Source: Flectobacillus major DSM 103 (GTDB taxonomy: Bacteria; Bacteroidota; Bacteroidia; Cytophagales; Spirosomataceae). Taken from it: a stretch of DNA of 64,000 nucleotides. Below, piece by piece: positions 35,651-44,209 of this stretch. Position 1 is the first letter of the stretch. Each line of letters opens with the position of its first letter. A model generated the notes under the pieces. That model did not search any database. It was not told the DNA's origin and worked only from the letters and a program-made list of their open reading frames with translations. The position numbers and the translations under genes are program-made. The stretch lies in the NCBI RefSeq assembly GCF_000427405.1, contig NZ_ATXY01000005.1:152926-216925 (forward strand). The letters run 5' to 3'.

Positions 35651-37093
35651 TTAAAATACATCAAACCACAGCTTGGTCAACAGGTTGTCTGTTCCTTGTT
35701 TGGCAACAGCCGCTTTATAATTGGCAGTATTAAGGGCTTGTTCGCCAGTTGGGTATGTAAGGCGTAAAGGAAACGAGCCATTGAGTACACCAGCATAAGC
35801 AGGCTTCAATTTTGGATAATCCAAGCGTCTCCACTCGGTATAAGCTTCCTGACCTTGGCTAAATAAAGCGAGCCATTTTTGTTCACCAATAGATTTTTTG
35901 TAATTAGTAGCATCATAAGCCACCGAAGTTTGGGTTAGGTATTGTGCAATATCGGCTGTACCAACCTTAAATTGTTGTAAAGAAGCTGTAATAGCTTGTT
36001 TGTACAGAGCCTCGGCATTGTCGCTAATAAAGCCTCGTTGTGCCGCCTCGCTAAGGTTGAAAAGTACTTCTGAGTAGGTCAAGAAAATAGCAGGCGTAGT
36101 AGCCGCTGTAAAATAGTCACCTAATTTAGAAGTTTTTGAGAAACCCAAACGTGAAGCTGAATCGGCTGGTAATCCATTGGTAACACCAATATACCCTGCT
36201 GGAGTGGCATCGGCTGTTTTGTTGGCAAAAATACCCAGACGTGGGTCATTCAAGCTTACCAATTTATCAATAACAGATTTACTTACACGATAATCATCGC
36301 GGGTTTCACGGTCACGAGCTACAGGGTTTTGATTGGGCGATGCCAAATAAGCCAATTGAGCTATTTCGTCGTTGCTGGCAATCAGGTTATTTTTATTGCT
36401 GGCTACTTCGGCTATAACGGTTTTGGCTGTTTGTGGGTCACGGTCGGCAATACGCAATGCTACACGCAAACGCAAAGAGTTGGCAAATTTTTTCCATCTC
36501 GACAAGTTACCATTATAAATCACATCGCCTTTAATAGGATTGCTATTGAGGTCGATAAGGTCAGAAGCTTTTTTTAAGTTGGCCAAAACGCCCGCATATA
36601 CATCTTTTTGTTCGTCGTATTGTGGTGTTAGGTATTGGTCTATATTAAGGGCTTGGCTATATGGAATATTGCCGTACAACTCTGTCAGAATTTGGAAAGA
36701 CCAAGACTGTAGAATCAAACCCACAGCTTGATAATTAGGGTTGTTGGTTTTTTGGCCAATCTTAATTACCTCGGCATAATCATTGAGGCTTTGGGTATAA
36801 TAGTTGGTCCAAATATTTTGGACATTGGTAGGGTTTACTACATATTTGTCAACATCTGTATATTGGATTTTGGCCCAGTGTTGTACAAACAAAGTGGTAG
36901 TTTCCATTGAGGCATCCGACCCTAATAACAAGTCAGCATTAGCTTTGATAGCATTGGCCAAAAGGTACTCGGGCTGAGCTGTTGTAGACTCGTTGGGGTT
37001 TTTATTGATTTTTTCTAATTCATTTTGGCAAGCACTCAGCGAAGTAGCCATTGCCAAAGTAATTACACCTTTGAATATATTTTTGATAGTCAT
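35651..37093 (-). CDS. SusD-like outer membrane lipoprotein (SusD-like_2 type)
   Basis: A 480-aa lipoprotein with lipobox TSLSAC (Cys22). It belongs to the SusD/RagB superfamily variant beginning NKNPNESTTAQPEYLLANAI and ending with TEWRRLDYPKLKPA and PLRLTYPTGEQALN. The mature protein has a single Met (in DASMETT) and no Cys other than the lipidated one, so it is almost sulfur-free. It is paired with the SusC gene directly upstream on the same strand (83-bp gap holding a hairpin). The SusC promoter has the sulfur-locus box. Confidence 0.92.
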   Translation of the reverse strand: MTIKNIFKGVITLAMATSLSACQNELEKINKNPNESTTAQPEYLLANAIKANADLLLGSDASMETTTLFVQHWAKIQYTDVDKYVVNPTNVQNIWTNYYTQSLNDYAEVIKIGQKTNNPNYQAVGLILQSWSFQILTELYGNIPYSQALNIDQYLTPQYDEQKDVYAGVLANLKKASDLIDLNSNPIKGDVIYNGNLSRWKKFANSLRLRVALRIADRDPQTAKTVIAEVASNKNNLIASNDEIAQLAYLASPNQNPVARDRETRDDYRVSKSVIDKLVSLNDPRLGIFANKTADATPAGYIGVTNGLPADSASRLGFSKTSKLGDYFTAATTPAIFLTYSEVLFNLSEAAQRGFISDNAEALYKQAITASLQQFKVGTADIAQYLTQTSVAYDATNYKKSIGEQKWLALFSQGQEAYTEWRRLDYPKLKPAYAGVLNGSFPLRLTYPTGEQALNTANYKAAVAKQGTDNLLTKLWFDVF

Positions 37094-37135
37094 TTTCTGA
37101 ATTTTTTAATAAAACTAAAACGATTGAAATCTTTT

Positions 37136-37164
37136 CTCAAAGGTTCTATTACAGAACCTTTGAG
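37136..37164 (-). other. Intercistronic hairpin between SusC and SusD
   Basis: A perfect 12-bp inverted repeat CTCAAAGGTTCT / AGAACCTTTGAG, 5-nt loop. No U-tract follows on the minus strand, so it more likely stabilises an mRNA end and adjusts the SusC:SusD ratio than terminates. Confidence 0.55.
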
Positions 37165-37176
37165 TACTTTGTCTGT

Positions 37177-40100
37177 TTAGAAGGTAATGTTTACATTAAA
37201 ACCATAACTTCTTGTAGTAGGCAGCTGAAGCGATTCCAAACCTTGTCCATTTCCTGTATTGAAAGCCGTTTCTGGGTCGATATGTGGTGCATTTTTCTGC
37301 AAAAATGCCAAGTTTCTACCAATCAAAGAAAACGTAACCCCTTGCAAATGGAATTTGTTGGCCAAGCTAGTAGGCACAGCATAACTCAAGCGAACTTCAC
37401 GCAATTTGATAAACGAAGCATCAAAAATACTTGATTCGTTGATATTGCTATTGCTATAAGTAGCTTTGTAATAGCGTTCTGCTGGCAAAATAACCGTATT
37501 GGGTTTACCATCGGCAGTTACACCTTTAAAAATAATACCATCATGATATACTTGTTCTCCGGTTGGAGAAGCCGCCGAATGCGAAGCCAATTGTACTGGA
37601 ATTCCCGACTTGTTGTTGCCTGGATAATAATATGGCAAACCTCCGTTTTCTTCGTCTCTACCTTGCAAGCTTTCTATCAATACCCCAGTGTATTTACCAG
37701 TAGCGTTGGTAGCCGAATAAATTTGCCCACCTTGCTTAGTATCAATCAATACGCTCAGATTGAAGCCTTTGTAGCTAAACGAGTTGGTAATACCACCAAG
37801 CCATTTTGGGGTATAATAACCCAATACTTTTAAGTTAGGGTCACGTACAGGAGTACCGTTGGCACTCACAATAATATCGCCATTGTCGTTGCGTAAAAAT
37901 GCTGTACCAAAAAGAGCTCCATAGCGTTTGCCTTTGCTAGCAAGCACCGAAATAATACCACTAGACCCCACTTTATAATCGTTCAAGAAACCCTCATCGT
38001 CCAACGAAATTACTTTACTTACGTTGGTTGAGTAGTTAACCAATACGTTCCACTTGAAGCCCGAAGCTGTTTGTAATGGCGTAAAGTTCAGTTGAGCCTC
38101 AAAGCCACGGTTGTTGATATGCCCTGCATTCAATAGTTTTTGCTTAAAACCTGTAGTTGGGCTTACATCTGCACGCAAAATTTGGTTGTAACTATCCGAG
38201 TTATAGTAGTTAAGGTCTAGTCGTACTTTATTTTTGAAAAGGGCTACGTCTACACCAATTTCACTAGATTGTGTAATTTCGGGTTTTAGGTTTGAACTCA
38301 ATACTACATCCGAAACGGTCAATAATGGGTTACTACCAAAAGGCTGATTGAACGGATACGTATTAATCAACTGATAAGGGTCGGTATCTTTACCTACTTC
38401 TGCCCAGCCACCACGTACTTTAGCAAACGAAAGAACATCGCTTTGAATATTTAGGGCTTCTGTTAGTACCAAACTGGCATTGATTGATGGATAAAAATAA
38501 GAATTGTTTCCAGCAGGCAAAGTCGACGACCAGTCGTTACGGGCTGTAAGGTTCAAAAATGCAAAATTCTTGTAGCCCAACTGTGCCGACGAGTACAAAC
38601 TGTATACTTTTTGCTTACGGAGTATATTATACGAAACTAGTGGGTCACGGGAGTTGTTCAACGTATATAAGTCAGCGACAGCTAATTTGGGTGCTTGTTG
38701 ATAATTCTGTTCGTTGAAGTTGCTTCTGAGGTTACCGCCCACTAACCAGTCCAAATCAAAGTTGCTATTAAGCTTTTTGTTGAGGTTTAGGGTAAAATCA
38801 GTGTTGTTTTCATTTACAACGTAGGCATCTTCGGTATACGAGCCAAATGGTGTTCCGTTAGTACCAAACGCCACCTTAAACTTTCTTTTATCGGTATAGT
38901 AGTCGTTTCCTGTACGAATACTTGCATTTAACCAACTATTGATTTTATACGAAAGGTTGACATTACCAAAGAAGCGGTCACGGCGTTGTTGTACTGTATT
39001 TTCGTAAAGTAGCAGATAAGGGTTGCTATAATAGCTATGATTCCAGTTGTAGTCGAAGCCTCCTTTGTTGTAGTCTTTCAAAAGTTCGGTATCGACCTGA
39101 CGACCAAACCACAAGAATTGTAGCATAACGCTTTGTCCACGACCCGAAAGCCCAGGAAGGTTATCAGAACCACTTCTGATAAAATTGGCACTTGTACTTA
39201 GGGTTAATTTGTTGTTTAGGCGATAAGTAGAGTTTACAGCAAATGAGTTTTTGGTAATATCTGTATTAGGAATAACCCCTGTTTGATTAGAGTTGTTGAA
39301 TGAAAAACGATAGTCTAATTTTTCGTCAGAACCAGCAACCGAAATACCAAGGTTAGCGGTTTTTCCTGTTACAAAAAAGTTTTTCACATTGTCGGGATGA
39401 GCTACAAACGGAGCTGGTTGTCCATTTGAAAAGAACTGAGGAATCAAACGTCCATCTAATTTTGGCCCCCAACTTTCGTCAGTACCGTCGTTGATACCAC
39501 CACCTTTACCATCTTTATACGAAAACACGCCGCCTGTTCCTTGTCCATAACTATTCTGATAATCTGGTAGTACCAATAAATTTTCGGCCGTAAATCCCGC
39601 ATTCAAAGTAACGCCTAGGCCTTTTTTCTTAGCTGATTTTCCACTTTTTGTTTTGATCAAAATAACACCATTAGAAGCTCGTGAGCCATATAGTGCAGCC
39701 GAGTTGGGGCCTTTCAAAACACTAATAGATTCAATATCGTCGGGATTGACATCGGCAATAGCATTGGCAAAGTCACGACCAGAACCAATCCCATTTTGGG
39801 TGTTATCTACTGGAACACCGTCGATAATGAACAAAGGTTGGTTGTTACCAGCAATTGACGTTTCGCCACGAATCACGATTCTCGACGATCCCATACCGCC
39901 TTGGCTGTTGGTAATGTTAACCCCTGCAATTTTTCCAGAAAGGGCATTGACAAGGTTGCCTTCTCGTGCTTCGGCAATATCTTTTGTACGGAGTTCTTGA
40001 ACAGCATACCCTAGCGATTTTTTCTCTTTGGCAATACCTAGGGCTGTTACCACTACTTCCTGTAATTGGGTATCTTCTGTTTCTAAAGCGATATTGACCA

Positions 40101-40371
40101 CTCCACTAGCAGGTACTTTTTGCTCGACCGACTTAAACCCAATAAATGAGAATTTGAGAATATCTTCTACTTGAGCCGAAATATTGTATTGTCCTTCGGC
40201 ATTGGTTACTGTACCTTTGGCAGTACCTTTTATGAGTACAGTAACACCAGCAACAGGCTGATTATCAGACTTTGATAGTACTTTTCCAGTAACTTTGATA
40301 TTTTGAGCAAAAAGCTCGCCCAGCTGTAATACAAGGATCACAGCTAATGAAAATCTTAAAAGTTTTTTCAT
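37177..40371 (-). CDS. SusC/RagA TonB-linked outer membrane protein, sulfur-poor
   Basis: A 1064-aa outer-membrane importer. Signal peptide to ...GELFAQ (residue 23), carboxypeptidase-regulatory-like domain (about 26-95), signature LQEVVVTALGIAKEKKSLGYAVQEL typical of one SusC subgroup, plug with PLFIIDGVPVDN and VLKGPNSAALYGSRASNGV, then barrel. It contains only three Met (initiator, GGMGS, SVMLQ) and no Cys, far below the STN-type SusC at 14.6 kb. The upstream promoter carries the box shared with the SAM-riboswitch transcripts. This suggests an importer used under sulfur limitation; the substrate is unknown. Confidence 0.95.
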   Translation of the reverse strand: MKKLLRFSLAVILVLQLGELFAQNIKVTGKVLSKSDNQPVAGVTVLIKGTAKGTVTNAEGQYNISAQVEDILKFSFIGFKSVEQKVPASGVVNIALETEDTQLQEVVVTALGIAKEKKSLGYAVQELRTKDIAEAREGNLVNALSGKIAGVNITNSQGGMGSSRIVIRGETSIAGNNQPLFIIDGVPVDNTQNGIGSGRDFANAIADVNPDDIESISVLKGPNSAALYGSRASNGVILIKTKSGKSAKKKGLGVTLNAGFTAENLLVLPDYQNSYGQGTGGVFSYKDGKGGGINDGTDESWGPKLDGRLIPQFFSNGQPAPFVAHPDNVKNFFVTGKTANLGISVAGSDEKLDYRFSFNNSNQTGVIPNTDITKNSFAVNSTYRLNNKLTLSTSANFIRSGSDNLPGLSGRGQSVMLQFLWFGRQVDTELLKDYNKGGFDYNWNHSYYSNPYLLLYENTVQQRRDRFFGNVNLSYKINSWLNASIRTGNDYYTDKRKFKVAFGTNGTPFGSYTEDAYVVNENNTDFTLNLNKKLNSNFDLDWLVGGNLRSNFNEQNYQQAPKLAVADLYTLNNSRDPLVSYNILRKQKVYSLYSSAQLGYKNFAFLNLTARNDWSSTLPAGNNSYFYPSINASLVLTEALNIQSDVLSFAKVRGGWAEVGKDTDPYQLINTYPFNQPFGSNPLLTVSDVVLSSNLKPEITQSSEIGVDVALFKNKVRLDLNYYNSDSYNQILRADVSPTTGFKQKLLNAGHINNRGFEAQLNFTPLQTASGFKWNVLVNYSTNVSKVISLDDEGFLNDYKVGSSGIISVLASKGKRYGALFGTAFLRNDNGDIIVSANGTPVRDPNLKVLGYYTPKWLGGITNSFSYKGFNLSVLIDTKQGGQIYSATNATGKYTGVLIESLQGRDEENGGLPYYYPGNNKSGIPVQLASHSAASPTGEQVYHDGIIFKGVTADGKPNTVILPAERYYKATYSNSNINESSIFDASFIKLREVRLSYAVPTSLANKFHLQGVTFSLIGRNLAFLQKNAPHIDPETAFNTGNGQGLESLQLPTTRSYGFNVNITF

Positions 40372-40578
40372 GTAGTATTTATATTTTGAAAATAAACGAA
40401 CAGCCTTGTCTTGCTAGACATGGAGTGCTGACAGATAGGTAAACGGATGCTGAAAAGCAATTTAGGTATTTAGCTGACCTAACAAGCGAACCTATACCTG
40501 AAGAAGAAATTAATGTTGTTATAGAATTTGGAATGCATATTTAAAGAGTTTTGATGATTGTTTATAGATAAAATATAA

Positions 40579-40629
40579 AATCTATATGTTTAGTAGGCAA
40601 ATATATAATCATTCATCCCTTATCTGCAA
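40579..40629 (-). promoter_or_regulatory. Promoter of the leftward SusCD operon with sulfur-locus box
   Basis: On the minus strand: TTG (40629-40627), a 21-bp spacer, TATATTTG (40605-40598), then after one base CTAC-TAAACAT-ATAGATT (to 40579). This is the same layout as at 26.1, 42.2 and 42.5 kb. It leaves a leader of about 220 nt before SusC. Nothing else was recognised in the 336-bp gap 40372-40707. Confidence 0.65.
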
Positions 40630-40707
40630 ACAATCACCGTATAAATTGTATTATTTTAGTTAAAAAGTTATATATGTTGAAATTATAAAACAAATAATTG
40701 TATTATT

Positions 40708-41898
40708 CTATGCTGTTGCTAGTAATGGTGTTGCCAACGGAGTCACATTTTTAGGGAGTCTGTCTTCTTCGTAAATCGCACGAATGGTATCAATAATAAC
40801 CTTGATTTCGTAAGGAGTATTGAATTTACTAAACGAAAATCTGATATTATCTTTGTCGAGGTTTTGTTGTAAAGCCTTTAATACATGCGAGCCTGCACTG
40901 GTCAAGTTAGAACAAGCACTACCACCCGACACCGCAATATCTAGCTTGTCGAGCTTATCGAGCAAAGGCCCACCTTTCCGTAAATGTGGGAAAGCCACAT
41001 TTACGATATTATAACTACTGGCTGTTTCAGACTCACTTGCTCCATTGAAAGAAATATCGGGTATTGGGCTGTTTTTGAGCTGCTCAATCAAATATGACTT
41101 CAAATAGGCAATATGATTACGGTATTCCTCTAGTCCACGATAAGCCACTTCCAGGGCTTTGGCCAATCCTACAATTCCAGCCACATTTTCGGTGCCGCCT
41201 CTTGTACCACGCTCCTGAGCCCCTCCATAAGTATGAGGTTTTACTCGCTTATACTTGTCGATATAAATAAAACCAACACCTTTGGGGCCATGAAATTTAT
41301 GAGCCGAACCCACCAAATAATCTACATTTAGCAGAGAAATATCAAATTTGTACTTGCCAATACTTTGTGTGGTGTCGGTATGAAATAGGCCATCGTATTT
41401 TTTTACTAAATATCCTATTTGCCGAATATCGTTGATATTCCCGATTTCATTGTTGACGTGCATTAGGCTAACCAATGTTTGTGGATTATATTTCAACAGA
41501 TTTTCGAGATGTTCAAAATCAATATTTCCTTTAGTATCTAGCTGTACAAAGCTCACTTCTAATTCTCCTTCCTGCGAAAATTGCCCTAAGGTTTGTAAAA
41601 CAGCCTTATGTTCTATTCTCGAAGTAATGGCATGCTGCACCTCAAATGTCCTTACAGCTCCAGCAATAGCCAAATTATTGGCTTCGGTAGCACCCGAGGT
41701 AAAAAAAATATCATTAGGCGAAACATTGAATAACTTGGCAACTGTCAGCCTTGATTCTTCTACTGCTTCTTTAGCTTTTCGGCCAAAAATATGATTTGAA
41801 GATGCGTTACCATACTGATTAGTCAAATACGGAATCATGGCATTAAGTACTTCAGGGTCGAGGGCTGTTGTTGCGGCGTTATCACAATAAATCTCCAT
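40708..41898 (-). CDS. Cysteine desulfurase (IscS/NifS family)
   Basis: A PLP-dependent class V aminotransferase-fold enzyme of 396 aa that liberates sulfur from L-cysteine for Fe-S clusters or thiolation. The start at 41898 gives the family N-terminus MEIYCDNAATT; an in-frame ATG at 41946 would add 16 atypical residues. PLP lysine is Lys201 in SAHKFHGPKG and the persulfide-forming cysteine is Cys329 in SGGSACSNLTSAG, matching group I (IscS-type). No iscU or iscA adjoins it, unusual for a housekeeping iscS. Upstream on its strand is a SAM-I riboswitch (42090-42185) with a boxed promoter, so expression should fall when SAM is abundant. Confidence 0.93.
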   Translation of the reverse strand: MEIYCDNAATTALDPEVLNAMIPYLTNQYGNASSNHIFGRKAKEAVEESRLTVAKLFNVSPNDIFFTSGATEANNLAIAGAVRTFEVQHAITSRIEHKAVLQTLGQFSQEGELEVSFVQLDTKGNIDFEHLENLLKYNPQTLVSLMHVNNEIGNINDIRQIGYLVKKYDGLFHTDTTQSIGKYKFDISLLNVDYLVGSAHKFHGPKGVGFIYIDKYKRVKPHTYGGAQERGTRGGTENVAGIVGLAKALEVAYRGLEEYRNHIAYLKSYLIEQLKNSPIPDISFNGASESETASSYNIVNVAFPHLRKGGPLLDKLDKLDIAVSGGSACSNLTSAGSHVLKALQQNLDKDNIRFSFSKFNTPYEIKVIIDTIRAIYEEDRLPKNVTPLATPLLATA

Positions 41899-42000
41899 GT
41901 CTTTTCTTGTTTTTAGGTTGTTGTTTACGAGCTTTTTCATAGTCAATAGGTTTAGGGTATGTTCCCACTAAATTCACCATTTTTTCACTTTAATATATTT

Positions 42001-42021
42001 AGTATATGGATTTTATAGATT
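42001..42021 (-). promoter_or_regulatory. Degenerate copy of the sulfur-locus box in desulfurase leader
   Basis: AGTATAT-N7-ATAGATT (5 of 7 positions match the symmetrical left arm AATCTAT). It lies within the leader between the riboswitch and the desulfurase start. The surroundings are AT-rich, so this copy is less certain than those at promoters. Confidence 0.4.
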
Positions 42022-42089
42022 ATATCTCTAAAACTATATATGAGGTTCTTAATCAGTACAATAAATATTTCTAGTATTGGGATTGGAAA

Positions 42090-42185
42090 GATTTATCGTT
42101 AGAATTAGGTTGGGGCACCTTGCTGATGACTACAGGTTGCCAGAAGTTCGTCGAGCCTAATCTCTCCCTTCATTCTTTATAAATC
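42090..42185 (-). promoter_or_regulatory. SAM-I (S-box) riboswitch, leftward copy
   Basis: Read on the minus strand: P1 GATTTAT / ATAAATC closes a 96-nt element. P2 is GAAG...CTTC enclosing GGAGAGATTAGGCTCGACGAA. The conserved GGCAACC follows, then a P3 arm ACCT...AGGT and the GGTGC...CC joining segment. ATTAGG in the P2 loop can pair with CCTAAT downstream, as the S-box pseudoknot does. P4 is missing or minimal. It matches the rightward copy almost base for base; differences are mainly in the P3 loop. It heads the cysteine desulfurase transcript. The expression platform is not obvious in the 190-nt leader. Confidence 0.8.
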
Positions 42186-42231
42186 TATTTATTCGATAGG
42201 CAAAGTTCTTTATGTCTTTTGACAATTCCAA
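42182..42231 (-). promoter_or_regulatory. Promoter of desulfurase transcript with sulfur-locus box
   Basis: On the minus strand: TTG (42231-42229), 20-bp spacer, GAACTTTG (42208-42201; one mismatch to TAnnTTTG), one base, then CTAT-CGAATAA-ATAGATT down to 42182. The box ends inside the riboswitch P1 helix, so the same bases may serve as DNA operator and RNA stem. Confidence 0.6.
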
Positions 42232-42473
42232 ATTTTTTTGCAAAATTTATTTTATTAGTTTAAAAAGGAGTTGATAGATTATTATAAAGTGAATTATGGG
42301 TCAGTGAATGAACGGTTGATTAAACACTTTTGGATAAGCCTTGTAGTAGCTTTGTCATTGATTATGAGTTTTTTTCGAGTGATATGACTAGCGGTGAAAA
42401 ACTTTTTCATTACAACTACAAGTATTGGATAAGTGCATAAAATGATATTTATCAGATTTTTTTTCAGAATAAT

Positions 42474-42525
42474 TTGGATATGTAATTTTTTATTATGTAA
42501 ATTTGTCCTATAGAATAACTAGATT
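42474..42525 (+). promoter_or_regulatory. Promoter of TlpA/YceI transcript with sulfur-locus box
   Basis: TTG (42474-42476), 21-bp spacer, TAAATTTG (42498-42505), two bases, then CTAT-AGAATAA-CTAGATT (42508-42525). The riboswitch P1 starts at 42530. The 242 bp between the two divergent promoters (42232-42473) show no gene or further recognisable site. Confidence 0.65.
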
Positions 42526-42529
42526 AATA

Positions 42530-42626
42530 GATTTATAAAGAACGAAGGGAGAGATTAGGCTCGACGAACTTCTGGCAACCTGTTAGCCACCAACAAGGTG
42601 CCCCAACCTAATTCTAACGATAAATC
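42530..42626 (+). promoter_or_regulatory. SAM-I (S-box) riboswitch, rightward copy
   Basis: P1 GATTTAT (42530-42536) / ATAAATC (42620-42626). P2 GAAG (42544-42547) / CTTC (42569-42572). GGCAACC at 42574-42580; P3 ACCT (42578-42581) / AGGT (42596-42599) extended by GTT/AAC. Pseudoknot ATTAGG (42554-42559) with CCTAAT (42607-42612). The GGCTCGACGAA segment mirrors the GGCCCGACGAA of known S-boxes. It leads the TlpA-YceI transcript, 271 nt before the first start codon. No clear terminator/antiterminator was found, so control may be translational or use another mechanism. Confidence 0.82.
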
Positions 42627-42856
42627 TTAAGTAATTAAGCCATTTATCATGTTGGATAGCATTATGTGCTGTTTTCAATAGATGGTATCAAAATTACTTT
42701 TTTCAACCATTTTAATAAGTAACTCATTAATTAGTGATTAATTACCTGATTATCAAGGCATAAATTCTAGGAGAAACGCCAGTTTGATAGCGTATATGTT
42801 TGATTTTCATTACTTTAATTGCTTTTGTATGTATTATATCTTTTTTAAATATACTA

Positions 42857-42877
42857 AATCTATATACTTAATAGATT
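42857..42877 (+). promoter_or_regulatory. Perfect sulfur-locus box before TlpA gene
   Basis: AATCTAT-ATACTTA-ATAGATT, a perfect 7-7-7 palindrome, 20 bp before the TlpA start. This is the most symmetrical copy and defines the consensus AATCTAT-N7-ATAGATT. It could be a second regulator site inside the leader. Confidence 0.6.
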
Positions 42878-42897
42878 AACAAAAACCAATAAACGAA

Positions 42898-44178
42898 ATG
42901 AAATCCAAGAAACAACTACTCTCTATTGCTTGTTTGGCCTTATCTACGCTATCCGCCAATGTAGTTAATGCCCAAAGTACCTTTATCAAAGAAGGTGCAT
43001 GGCGTGGTGTATTCAAAGTAAACGAGGTACAAGTGCCTTTTAATTTTGAAGTGAAGGGCAAGGATGCCGAACATGCCACCTTTACACTCATCAATGGAAC
43101 AAGAAGAGACGATTTTCACGTTCAGCAAACAGCAAAAGATTCGGTATTTATCAAAATGAATACTTATGACGCTGCATTAGTAGCTAAAATCCATGAAGAC
43201 GGTACGCTTTCGGGTGTTTACAAAAGTTTAGTTCCTAATTTTAGAGGTAATTTCTTGCCTTTTACCGCCGAATATGGCAAAACTTTCCGATTTGTTGAGC
43301 CTGAAAAAGAAATAAAAGCTAATCATAACCTTTCGGGCAAATGGGCTATCAAAATTAGTAGCAAAGAGCCTGTAGCCGACCAAGTGGCTGTTTTTGAACA
43401 AAAAGGTAATAAGCTTAAAGGTGTATTCCTGAAGGTAACAGGCGATACTCGTGAGCTGGAAGGTATTGTTCAAGGTGACGAATTTACATTGACAGGGTTT
43501 TCTGGCCCTAGTCCATGGCTAATTCGAGGCAAAATCAATCCTGATAAAAGTATCTCGGGCGAAGTTGGTCTTGGAATTTATAACAACGTGAAGTTTGAAG
43601 GGGTAAAAGACAAAAAGGCCGAATTGCCCGACCCTTATGCTTTGACGTATTTGAAAGAGGGTTATGAAAAACTAGATTTTACGCTACCAGATTTGAATGG
43701 AAAGCCTGTTTCGTTGAGCGATGAAAAATACAAAGGCAAAGTTGTAATTGTAGAAATTGTTGGAACGTGGTGTCCTAACTGCACCGACCAAACACAATTT
43801 TTATCGCCTTGGTACAAAGCCAACAAAGACCGTGGTGTAGAGGCAATCGCTGTAGGATTTGAGCAAAAAGATGATTTAGCATACGCCAAATACACTTTAG
43901 GTAAGTTAAAAGAGAAATATGATATTCAGTATGATATTCTTTTTGGGGGTATTGCCGACAAAAAAGTAGCTTCCGAAAAATTTGCCGCACTTAACAAAAT
44001 GATTGCTTTTCCAACTACTATTATTATTGGTCGTGATGGCAAAGTAAAACAAATTCATACAGGATATACAGGCGAAGTAACAGGGAAATATTTTAAGCAA
44101 TATGTTAAAAAATGGAACAAAGACCTTGATAAACTCATAGCCGAGCCTGTTCCTACTTCGGAAGTAGCTCTTAAATAA
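42898..44178 (+). CDS. Secreted TlpA-like thiol-disulfide redox protein
   Basis: A 426-aa periplasmic protein: signal peptide to ...NVVNAQ (26), a roughly 210-residue N-terminal beta-rich domain without a family I recognise (WRGVFKVNEVQVPFNFEVKGK, SGKWAIKISSKE), then a thioredoxin-fold AhpC/TlpA domain (about 255-410). The redox motif is Trp291-Cys292-Pro-Asn-Cys295. It has the TlpA cis-Pro in AFPTT. The mature chain holds two Met and the two redox Cys only. A paralog with the same two-domain layout lies four genes downstream. As first gene after the rightward SAM riboswitch it probably handles periplasmic thiols or disulfides. Confidence 0.88.
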   Translation: MKSKKQLLSIACLALSTLSANVVNAQSTFIKEGAWRGVFKVNEVQVPFNFEVKGKDAEHATFTLINGTRRDDFHVQQTAKDSVFIKMNTYDAALVAKIHEDGTLSGVYKSLVPNFRGNFLPFTAEYGKTFRFVEPEKEIKANHNLSGKWAIKISSKEPVADQVAVFEQKGNKLKGVFLKVTGDTRELEGIVQGDEFTLTGFSGPSPWLIRGKINPDKSISGEVGLGIYNNVKFEGVKDKKAELPDPYALTYLKEGYEKLDFTLPDLNGKPVSLSDEKYKGKVVIVEIVGTWCPNCTDQTQFLSPWYKANKDRGVEAIAVGFEQKDDLAYAKYTLGKLKEKYDIQYDILFGGIADKKVASEKFAALNKMIAFPTTIIIGRDGKVKQIHTGYTGEVTGKYFKQYVKKWNKDLDKLIAEPVPTSEVALK

Positions 44179-44209
44179 ATTTTACAGACAACAATTTAAT
44201 AAACTATTT

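Noticed and set aside
42090..42626. Inverted near-identical 96-97 nt blocks as terminal inverted repeats of a transposon
   Set aside because: No transposase or ORF lies between them, each forms a complete S-box-like fold facing a gene, and variation is confined mainly to a loop.
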